This document shows, one piece after another, positions 23,025 to 31,681 of a DNA stretch of 64,000 nucleotides. How positions within the stretch are numbered: position 1 is the first letter of the stretch; every line of letters begins with the position of its first letter. The stretch lies in assembly GCF_048544455.1 (NCBI RefSeq), contig NC_133536.1, positions 41,784,152-41,848,151 on the forward strand. The letters run 5' to 3'. The stretch comes from Silene latifolia (Eukaryota > Streptophyta > Magnoliopsida > Caryophyllales > Caryophyllaceae). A program made the translations under genes and the position numbers. A model generated the notes under the pieces. It saw only the letters and a program-made list of their open reading frames with translations, was not told the DNA's origin and ran no database searches.

Positions 23025-24507
23025 GTTGCTATGCAAGAAGAGCTTCAACAGTTCGAACGGAACAAAGTGTGACATTTGGTTCCAAGACCTAAAGACCGAA
23101 CGGTTATCGGTACGAGATGGGTTTTTAGAAACAAGCTGGACGATACAGGAGTTATCGTACGAAATAAAGCTAGATTGGTTGTACAAGGGTATAATCAACA
23201 AGAAGGAATTGACTATGATGAGACCTTCGCTCCTGTAGCCAGACTTGAGGCTATTAGATTATTAATAGCGTTTGCTGCTCATAAAGGAATTAAACTTTTT
23301 CAAATGGACGTTAAGACAGCTTTTCTTAACGGTTATTTAAATGAGGATGTTTTTGTTGAACAACCCCCAGGATTTCTCGATAGCAAGTTTTAAGACCATG
23401 TTTTCAAATTAGATAAAGCCATGTATGGTTTGAAACAAGCTCTGAGATCGTGGTACGACAGATTGTCAAAATATCTTCTTGAAAGTGGTCTTAAAAGAGG
23501 ATATGTCGATAAAACCCTATTCCTGAAAACTGAGGATTCCGATCTATTAGTTGTACAAATATACGTTGACGATATTATTTTTGGTTCAACTAATAATCTT
23601 TTATGTAAGTACTTTTCAGATTTAATGACCTCAGAATTCGAGATGAGCATGATGGGAGAACTCAAGTTCTTCCTTGGACTCCAAATCCAACAAACTCCTG
23701 AAGGGATTATGATACACCAACAAAAATACATCAAGGAGCTAATCAAAAAAATCGGTATGGAAAATTCTAATTCTAAGCCAACTCCTATGGGTACTGAGAA
23801 GAAGTTGATCTTGGATGAAAACGGTAAGTCTGTCGATGAGACGACTTATCGAGGTATGATTGGCTCACTTCTTTATTTAACTGCAAGTCGTCCGGATATT
23901 ATGTTTAGTGTATGTGTATGTGCTCGATTCCAATCGTGCCCTAAAGAATCGCATATGATTGCAGTTAAAAGAATCTTGAAGTATTTAATTGGTACATCTA
24001 AATTATATCTATGGTATCCTCTTGAGTGTAATTTCGATCTCATAGGATATTCAGATGCAGATTATGCAGGTTGTTCACTTGATAGAAAAAGTACTTCCGG
24101 CATAGCCACGTTTGTTGGACCGTGTATTATTACGTGGGGGGTCAAAGAAGTAAAATTCCGTTGCGTTATCTACTGCTGAAGCCGAATACATTGCCGCTGG
24201 ATTGGTATGTTCTCAACTTTTATGGCTTAAGCAACAACTATATGATTACGGTGTTAATGTTGGGTATATACCTATTTTATGTGATAACACGAGTGCCATA
24301 ATTATATCTAGGAACCCTGCACAGCACTCACGAACTAAGCATATAGACATTAGAAACCATTTTCTACGTGATCATGTAGATAAGGGCAATATAAGACTGG
24401 AATTTTGTAGTACAGAAAAACAATGGGCTGACATTTTTACCAAAGCATTGGCTAGATAACGTTTTGAGATTTTGCGGTTGGAAATTGGTTTAATTGGTGG
24501 CAACTAA
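23025..24507 (+). pseudogene. pol: Sirevirus A reverse transcriptase and RNase H
   Basis: The Sirevirus frame resumes exactly at the gypsy LTR boundary with a MQEELQQFERNK-type segment. RT has [26 protein letters not shown] and active site YVDD near 23566. RNase H has YSDADYAGCSLDRKSTSGIA, a frameshift near 24140, then VCSQLLWLKQQL, LCDNTSAIIISRNP, HSRTKHIDIRNHF and ADIFTKALAR. Stops occur near 23077 (Trp codon to TGA), at 23391-23393 and at 24457-24459. The upstream 500 or so residues (end of integrase to RT start) are missing from the locus. Confidence 0.9.
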
Positions 24508-24996
24508 ACTTGTCACAAATATTTTATTCTCCATATGACTGACTAGATTTGACGAGATTGTATGACTATGTCCGTATTTTTCGTTGTAAGTTTATTTATG
24601 TCAAATGTTATATTATATTACGAGAATATTCCATTTTCTAGTCATGTATATCTTGAGTTTTATTACGAACCATAAGTTGTAACAAATTGCTTCCAGTTTC
24701 TTGCCTTAACCGAAATTCTCCACAAAAATATATCTCTTGCCATATCTTATCATATCTTTTAAACAATCTACCCTAACCACTTGTTTTATCTTATGGTAAG
24801 TAAATATATAAAAAAAAACCTTTACCTACTTCCACACGCCACCTCCACCTTCCTTATTTCCCTTAAACTCTTTTACCATAATTGAATTATTACTCCCATA
24901 AATACCTACCTCCTACCGTCACAATCAAACACAACACCCAAAGATTTATCTTTTAGACCTTTCTACACACTCAACCTCCAAAATCCAATCATCATT
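24508..24996 (+). other. Spacer between pol and the extra ORF of Sirevirus A
   Basis: AT-rich noncoding stretch of about 490 bp. Near 24810-24960 it is C-rich and TATA-poor, resembling a leader before the extra ORF. I see no splice-acceptor that I could defend. Confidence 0.5.
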
Positions 24997-26594
24997 ATGA
25001 CTCCTCCCTCAACTCGCTTCCACTCGCCCTTAACTCGGTCCACAACTCGGACCGGGTCCTCCAAATCACCATGCAACAAAACCTATGTCCTTCTCAAAAC
25101 TCCCTCACCTTCATCTAACTTAAAACCAACTAACCCCGATCATAACCGGGTTGATCCTAACTTAGAAGGGAAAAGACGGAAATTAAATAAAGGGAAAAAG
25201 AAGGTCGTAGGGTTTGAAGGTTCGGTGGAAGAAACCGAGGTTGTAGCTACTCAAGAAGGTCATCAAAGGGTCATGTTTCGAGAGTATATGCCGAATGCAA
25301 CATCAATGGGGCTTGATAAGCTTCGACTCACCGCGGACGAGAGAACCCGTGTCAACTATATTATGCGGTATAGTATTCATGGTGGTCGTTCTTACTCCGA
25401 TAAATGGTATGGAAAAATCGAAGCTTTACAATTCTTTAAGGATTTCTTGAACTTTCAAGAATGGAAGAAAGTTTGTTCTTTTGTTGGTCCGGTTTATCCT
25501 ATTGAGGTAATCCAATTTTACTCTTACGTCTCCATAAAGAATAACGTGTTTCATGCGATGGTGAATGATTCCGAAGTCAAAATCTCCCTTGCCGATTTTT
25601 GTACTCTGTTTTCGGTTTCTGATGATGGAATCGAAATAAATCCGAGTGCGGAATGGGGAGATGTGACGGAGGAAGAAAAGCTTAAGATTAAGAAATCGTT
25701 TGATGTTGATGCTACGGGGTCGAGTAATATGCTTGCGGGGTCGTTCACTCCGAAATTGAAATTCTTTCTTAATTTTCTTTGGAACACGGTTGTTCCAAGG
25801 AGGGGTGGTCATGATAAATTGTCAAGCTATGAGATGGTGTTAATGTCTAAGTGGCTTGAAGGGTCCAAAGTTAGTCTCCCTCGTCTCGTATTTCATAAAA
25901 TCGTACAAACAAGCTTTTCCGTCACCGAGGAGAAGTTTTATACTACTTTGGATTTGCCGTATGGTATGTGGGTCTCTCGGCTTTTGGAACAAAAAGGGGC
26001 TATTGGGTCTACTAGCTATGGTGTGTTGGTGAAAGATGAGATGTGTGACACTCATCTTAAACTTATGGAGATTGGTGCAATTGGACCCGATTTGGTGTTT
26101 TTAGCAAAAGGTAATGTGGTGGAGAAATCGTCGGATGTGGTATCGGTTTTTGAACAAAAATTTGATTTGTTTATGGCAAGTATTTGTGAGAAAATGGATG
26201 CACAAAATAAGATGGTTGCGGAATTGGTCTCGGGTTCGAAGGGTTCGGATCTTGGCGAAGTCTTGTCTTATTTGCATGGGTTAGAAGCTAGGGTTGATGC
26301 TATGCTAAGGATGCGGCTAGGGCGGCCAAAGAGTGTGTTCGTCATTCTGGATCATTGGCTAACTTAGCTAGTCAAGGTGGGGCAATATGGCGTGAATGGA
26401 AGGCTATGCATGAGGATATGCGGGTTGTTTACGAGGCTACTAAAGCCTTGTCGTTGAAAGTGCTTAATTTCGAGAGGTGTCTCACGGCACAAGCTAACCA
26501 TGTCCGTTCATGCTTTGATCGTCTTGACTCTCTTGAGTTTAGGACCCGTCCCGGTTATGTGAACCCAAAAGTCGTGAAACGCGACTATCCTTGA
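24997..26594 (+). pseudogene. Sirevirus extra (env-like) ORF after pol, one frameshift
   Basis: The ATG at 24997 opens 456 codons. The N-terminus is Ser/Thr/Pro-rich and basic, including KRRKLNKGKKKVVGFEG. A globular region follows with VGPVYPIEVIQFYSYVSI, SLADFCTLFSV and DLPYGMWVSRLLEQKG. The last part is a helical coiled-coil tail. A frameshift near 26310 moves the true C-terminus into the frame ending RDYP-stop at 26592-26594. It matches in layout the ORF at 39310-41009 and looks like the plant family known as 'putative plant transposon protein' often found downstream of pol in Sireviruses. Function is unknown; no signal peptide or membrane segment is seen, so 'env-like' refers to position only. 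Confidence 0.75.
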
Positions 26595-26886
26595 CTCATC
26601 ATCATCGTTACCTTGCTTTCTTTTTATTAGGCTTTCTATTTTGAATAATTGTCTAATTCGGCCCATTTTGGCTTACTCTTCCATTCGGCCCACTTGGCTT
26701 TATCCCTTGTCTTCTTATTCGGCCCAATTGGCAATTAGACTACTTTGGTTTGTAGTACTCTTATTTTATATTTGGCATGCTTTATGTAGATTATTTTCTC
26801 GTTTTATAATCTTTCTTTGCATGATTAATACGTGTCTCGATCCATATCATTCTAGTTGTTTTATGTCTTTTCTCGTCTTTTCGATG

Positions 26887-27102
26887 ATGACAAGAGGGGG
26901 AAGAAATTATTGTGACTTAAGTATTTGCCTAAGCTTGCTCCTTGTCGGAACCTTTAATCTCTTAAGGTCCTTAGATGCTATACTTTGTATATAAGTGGAT
27001 TGTTCTTGCGTTCAACTGACTATGACTTTTATAGTATTATGTTGAGGGGGAACTTACACTTAGTCACACATCGTAAGAGACTTGTCATCATCAAAAAGGG
27101 GG
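26887..27102 (+). other. Multiple polypurine tracts of Sirevirus A
   Basis: AAGAGGGGGAAGAAA (about 26890-26905), GAGGGGGAA (about 27044) and AAAAAGGGGG (27093-27102, abutting the LTR). Several PPT copies before the 3' LTR are a known Sirevirus trait. Confidence 0.8.
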
Positions 27103-27106
27103 AATT

Positions 27107-28775
27107 CGTTGGACCATATAGATATATGATTAAGTTTTGATAATGACAAGTGTGTGCCTCGTTTTATATATACTCTTGCTCGTAATCGTTTGTTTATTAA
27201 TCTTTGTTAGATTAACTTAGGTTTAGCAAGTAATGTTATAGCATTCTTAGCTATAACATTGAAGATTTGTGAGGCATCATTCAAGTAATGTTATAGTAGC
27301 TTGAGCTATAACATTGAAGATTCTTAAAGCGTCATAGTAACTGTAACAAGTTTCAAAGTATGATGATCACTCAACCAAAAGGCTAGATCAAGTCTTTAAC
27401 AAAGCTCAAGATGAAGAGCTTTTGGTCAAGATAAAGAGAAGATCCTATCACTGAAGATCTCCAGGAAGATTAGCTAGTATAGGTCTTCATCTAATGACGG
27501 TATCTTAAGAAAGGAATATTGGGAAGATAAAGTTATAGCTATTTCACCTATAACTTTACTTACCAAACTTAAAGTTATAGTTGTTTCTACTATAACTTTA
27601 GGTAGCATTTTAATAGCACGATTTTAATAGTTTTAAAATCATTTTTCAAAGGATAAAATTCTTTGAACATATTTCGAAATCATTTGTATCTATAGTAGAG
27701 TTGATATATGGGTTGTTATAATGAATAACTTGCATATCTCTATTGGTTAGTAAAACGACTTATGGGTCGTCATGCTACCTAGGGTTTGCTAGTTTATTCA
27801 ACCTAACCCTAATCCAAGAAGAGAGATTTCCATGGACACGGGCCTAGGGTTTCGGTCGTGGGCTGTAAACCGATGGGTCGTCTAAGTTGTTTTGTATAAG
27901 TAACCTATCTAATCAAATCTAGCTTATATTTATATAAGATATTTTCCTATCTTAATAATATATGATTTGATTTGTTTACTTATCTAAACATCTTAAAGAT
28001 ATAGTTATAGAAAACAAATAAGATTCACTTTTATCTTATTTACCTAAACTATAATATCTTGGATTGAATTAGGAAAGAGATAGAGATTTATCTCTTGCAA
28101 AGCATGCCGCCTATCTCACGGCATCCTAGGGTTTCGTGCAAACCCTAGTTCTTTCTTCTACTATAAATACACATGATTATTCCTTGTTTTAAGTTAAGCT
28201 TTTCGAAATATAAAAATCTCTTGCAAACAAATTAGAGTTTAATTAACAATTTACTATTTTCATTGTTTTGCATTTGAAAATCTAACGAAAAGTCGTGCTC
28301 TTTAATTTGCTTATTATTTTTCTTAAGGTTACGTCATAAGATAATAGTACTTCTTATTATTTCTTACTCGTTCAATTGTGTGAACATTTAGAAGAACAAT
28401 CAAGTGATTTCTTAGTAACTTAAGATAGTCAAAACCGAATATCTAGCGATATTCAAATTGAGTTATAGCTAGAGTTAGCTATACGAGTTGGGTTGATAAT
28501 TTTGTAATCCGGAGTAGGTTACTAAAATTATTAATCGAGAATAGTGGACGTAGGCTTCGACGTGTGAAGCTGAACCACTTCAAATATCGTGTGTCCTTGC
28601 AGTCTTCATTTCAGTCATTGCATTACGTTCATAATCATTTAGTTAATTAGTTAAAGTTTAATCAATAAACTTTAAGTAATTAATTACCTTGATATAAAAT
28701 AAAAAGTAGGTATAAATTTTTAAATACTCAATTCACCCCCTCCCCTCGAGTATTTCGGGTGTGATAGACTCTTCA
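27107..28775 (+). repeat. 3' LTR of Sirevirus A
   Basis: Starts CGTTGGACC (first base changed from T) and ends CTCTTCA, followed by TSD TCTAT at 28776-28780. It keeps the canonical CGGAGTAG hairpin loop (28510-28517) that is mutated in the 5' LTR. Compared with the 5' LTR it has small indels near 27190-27225 and scattered substitutions. Confidence 0.92.
28487..28531 (+). repeat. Single constant-loop hairpin in the Sirevirus A LTR
   Basis: Loop CGGAGTAG at 28510-28517. The left arm ATAATTTT-GTAA-(T)-C (28496-28509) pairs with G-TTAC-(T)-AAAATTAT (28518-28531), giving 13 pairs with one bulged T on each side. The equivalent in the 5' LTR (loop from 7272) reads CGGAGCAA with the stem kept. The copy in the filler (11403-11410) keeps the canonical loop. 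Confidence 0.8.
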
Positions 28776-28921
28776 TCTATAACTCTTAATTTATTTTATT
28801 TAGCAAATCGTTAGGGATTACTTTTTATGACAACATTTAAGATTAATTGTTGTGGTAGTAAATGATTATGCCATGTATATGTTGATTTCTATTGTTTTTT
28901 ATGCGTTTCTTAGATCTTCAG

Positions 28922-29013
28922 TTACATGGAAGAGAAGAAAAAAAAAAGCAGAGTGGAATCTGAAGATTGCGAAAAGTTTGGTAGGCTTATTTCTCATTTG
29001 ACTGGAAAGTTTG
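28922..29013 (+). other. Candidate host exon beside the Sirevirus A insertion
   Basis: A pyrimidine-rich tract and acceptor TCTTCAG precede 28922, and a strong donor GTGAGT follows 29013. The 92-nt interval is open in the frame with MEEKKKKSRVESEDCEKFG and LISHLTGKF. GC content and codon use differ from the surrounding AT-rich DNA. I do not recognise the protein. The segment lies right of the Sirevirus A TSD and is duplicated inside the filler at 11817-11908. Neighbouring exons may be in 5723-5863 or may have been split by the solo LTR and Sirevirus B. Confidence 0.45.
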
Positions 29014-29385
29014 GTGAGTGATGCTCAATTTGTGTATTCATGAAATATTGTGTTAATTCTGACAAAAAAAAAGAAATATTGTGTTAATGTGTTGCATATT
29101 ATCTGAAGAGTTAAGAACGATTAACACCTAAGCGAGGGAGGGGGTGAATTAGGTGTATCTTTTAAAATTTTCTCCTTTACTTGGTTAGAGACTAACACAA
29201 GTAGGAGCTATTAAGTACAAACTTGAGAAACTTAATGGATTGTAAGTTCACAAGAGGTACAACAGGTCTATGCAACAGTATGAGTGACTCTTGCACAACA
29301 CTGGCAGTCCAACCAGTATTTTATTGTTTGTTTAGAAATTTACTCAAACTTAACTAAACCATTATAATGAAAATAACTCGCCAAC

Positions 29386-29451
29386 CTACTCCGGTTGCAA
29401 TTGCTTGAAGCTACTCCGCTTCAAGACTTTCCCTTGCTCAAAGCTACTTCG
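29386..29451 (-). repeat. Three constant-loop hairpins in the solo LTR
   Basis: On plus the loops read CTACTCCG at 29386-29393 and 29411-29418 and CTACTTCG at 29444-29451, i.e. CGGAGTAG, CGGAGTAG and CGAAGTAG on the transcribed strand. Stems flanking them pair: CAAC/GTTG, a 7-bp CTTGAAG/CTTCAAG, and an AAAG/CTTT core. They lie about 310-375 nt downstream of the TATA box. Confidence 0.85.
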
Positions 29452-29810
29452 CTTTAAGACTTAAATTCTATCTCAACGGTTTACAGAGTCAGAATCTCAG
29501 TGGTTCACTTAAGAACATGGAGATTACAATTAAGACCTAAACACGAGAATCATGGAACATACTCTTTATGCAACAGTGCAGCAGACTGATACATGGAGAC
29601 ATTTCAGCACTTTTGAAAACAATTGAAGATTTTAAGACTTAAAAACGTTTTTGCAAATACTTAAAGAAAAACAGAAGTTTTTGACTCTGAAATGCTTTGC
29701 AAAGATTACTCAATAAAATGCTCTTAAAAGTCTTGGTTTTGAATGAGGTAGAGAGCTCCTTATATAGGCAAAGAACAAGCACCCTAAGAGTAGAAAAATT
29801 ATAAAAAAAT

Positions 29811-30498
29811 TAAGTTTTGGAAATGATGAAAACTTATTATTAATTTAAATGATTTTAAAGTAGTGTAACTGATTTGCTTTTACACAAGGCTCAATGAAAA
29901 GATTTCAACAACTATGGAAAGATTTGATGATAAAGCAAAGGACATAGTTCCTTAAGGTAAGGAGGACAAAGTTCCCCTTTTTAAGGTAAAGTATATGTAC
30001 TTCTTTGAATCCAAAAGCTTAGATACTTTTCATATGATAAAGCATGTTACTCTTATAATTTTGCTTAAAAGATTTCTGAAATCAAAGTTGTAAACATTTG
30101 TAAGCTTGAAATTTTTCTTTGAAAAATTATCTCCACCGTTGTATCAGAAGCAACTAAGCTTTGGAAATGATGAAAACTTTTAATTATTTTAAATGATTTT
30201 AAAGTAGTGTAACTGATTTGCTTTTACACAAGGCTCAATGAAAAGATTTCAACAACTATGGAAAGATTTGATGATAAAGCAAAGGACATGGTTCCTTAAG
30301 TTAAGGAGGACAAAGTTCCCCTTTTTAAGGTAAAGTATATGTACTTCTTTGAATCCAAAAGTTTAGATATTTTTCATATGATAAAGCATGTTACTCTTAT
30401 AATTTTGCTTAAAAGATTTCTGAATTCAAAATTGTAAACATTTGTAAGCTTGAAATTTTTCTATGAAAAATTATATCCACCGTTGTATCAGAAGCAAC
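29811..30498. repeat. 344-bp tandem duplication inside the solo LTR
   Basis: Unit 1 is 29811-30154 and unit 2 is 30155-30498. They share long runs such as GGAAATGATGAAAAC and differ at a handful of positions plus a small indel near 29845. The duplication lies upstream of the TATA box in the minus-strand LTR. Confidence 0.9.
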
Positions 30499-30727
30499 AG
30501 TACATTGCACTGTTGCATGGTTCCGCAGTCACTTGACAAATTGAGTATGTTAAACGACATCGTTTACAACATTTGACTTAGGCTAGAGATATTCTTCGTC
30601 TTGATCATTCTTGCACCATCTTGATGAGTAATTGTAAACTTCAAATGTTATTAACAATAACTAAGAAGCAAACCATTAAATGACAATGAAACTTGGCATC
30701 ATCAACCAAGCGTGGTCAAACATTATC

Positions 30728-30884
30728 CTTTTTCCCTAACCTCTCACCTTTAATTACTCTTTTAACTTAGTGTTTACATCGATTTTGCTTAGTCGTCCAA
30801 GGTAGATAATTGCTGAAAATGGAGCTTTTTGAAGGCATTATCATAATCCATACTCAGAGTCTTTTATTTTCAGCTCATCCATAA
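30728..30884. other. Short host flank between solo LTR and MITE
   Basis: No feature that I can support beyond the TA target base pair at 30885-30886. Confidence 0.5.
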
Positions 30885-30886
30885 TA

Positions 30887-31104
30887 CTCCCTCCAATTCA
30901 CAATAAACCTCCCTATTTCCTTTTTCGGTTATTCACTATAACCTCCCTATTTTCTTTTTTGGTAAGTGTTTGTGTGGTCCAAATTTAATTGTATGGTGGG
31001 GTAGTGTATTTGTGTGGTCCAAATTTAATTATATGGTGGGGTAGTGTGTTTCCTTAATTTTTGTGCCAAAATAAAATGGGAGGTTTATTGTGAATTGGAG
31101 GGAG
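30887..31104. mobile_element. Stowaway-like MITE with 27-bp perfect inverted repeats
   Basis: 218 bp. The ends CTCCCTCCAATTCACAAT... and its exact reverse complement give 27 matching bases, flanked by TA on both sides (30885-30886 and 31105-31106). CTCCCTCC ends and a TA duplication are the signature of Tc1/mariner-derived Stowaway MITEs. Inside lies a 40-bp tandem duplication (about 30967-31046). It encodes nothing. Confidence 0.9.
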
Positions 31105-31106
31105 TA

Positions 31107-31676
31107 TTAATTACCCACCTATCCATTGGTGGGTAATGGACATTTTTTTTGCTGCATGTTTTTGAACTTTGAAGCTAATCAATGTCATTTGATGGAGGTA
31201 ACATATCCATTGGTCACTAACTTAAGGGAATGTCTTTATGGTATACGATAATGTCCATTAGTCTCTTGCGCGCTCGGGTTCTACTCTTAATTAAGTTCTA
31301 ACCTACGGAGTATTCATTTTAATGTTTTGTTATAATACTCATTTATCAGAATTTCTATGAGATATTAGGAGGGGCAATAAACTCCATTATAAATATTGAG
31401 ATGGGCGGAAACCGGTTCAAATGCGGGTCACTAAGGTTTTTTCCCTGGTGAAGTGAACCGCTTGAAACGCCAAGTCGCCAACCTCGGCCGTCGTTTTGTG
31501 TACAACAGAGATCGTCTGGAAGTAACTGCCCTTTCTCAACTTCCATCAAGGGTAATTTGGTAATTCCACCTTAGGGAGAAAGCTGTGAGATGAAGAATTG
31601 AAGATGTGGTTTGCTACATAGTGGAGAAATAATACTTGGACTTTCAATTTGGTTTTGGAGGTGGATTGGTATCATT
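31107..31676. other. Host flank left of Sirevirus B, no gene recognised
   Basis: A 9-8-9 inverted repeat TTACCCACC/GGTGGGTAA lies at 31111-31136. From about 31480 the sequence becomes GC-richer with possible leader or exon character, and an open stretch runs across the Sirevirus B target site into 43104-43190. I cannot assign a product. Confidence 0.4.
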
Positions 31677-31681
31677 GAGTT

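Larger units (their letters stand above)
5864..28775 (+). mobile_element. Sirevirus A (Ty1/copia, SIRE/Maximus type), interrupted by a nested gypsy element
   Basis: LTRs of 1678 and 1669 bp, PBS TGGTATCAGAGCC, a long gag with coiled coil, PR-INT, RT-RNaseH, a large extra ORF after pol, several polypurine tracts and a 5-bp TSD TCTAT (5859-5863 and 28776-28780) define a Sirevirus. Between 11175 and 23025 the element is interrupted by filler DNA and a Tekay chromovirus. The part of pol between integrase position 'RCFGS' and the start of RT is missing, so the interruption also removed Sirevirus sequence. The 3' LTR begins CG instead of TG at 27107. The coding region carries many stops and frameshifts. 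Confidence 0.93.
29272..30516 (-). repeat. GCAACAGT-N7-ACTGTTGC palindromes in the solo LTR
   Basis: A perfect copy lies at 30494-30516 (8-bp arms, 7-nt loop). Degenerate copies with the same 8-7-8 spacing lie at 29272-29294 (one mismatch) and 29570-29592 (two mismatches). Confidence 0.8.
29104..30722 (-). mobile_element. Sirevirus solo LTR, minus orientation
   Basis: 1619 bp flanked by a perfect TSD TTATC (29099-29103 and 30723-30727). On the minus strand it starts TGTTTGACC and ends CTCTTCA, with a TTCACCCCCTCCC run near its end as in the other Sirevirus LTRs, a TATATAA box (29760-29766 on plus), a constant-loop hairpin array (29386-29451) and GCAACAGT palindromes. No internal region is present, so it arose by LTR-LTR recombination. 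It is a different family from Sirevirus A and B. Confidence 0.88.

Noticed and set aside
25426..25812. 128-codon minus-strand frame
   Set aside because: Shadow of the Sirevirus extra ORF on the plus strand.
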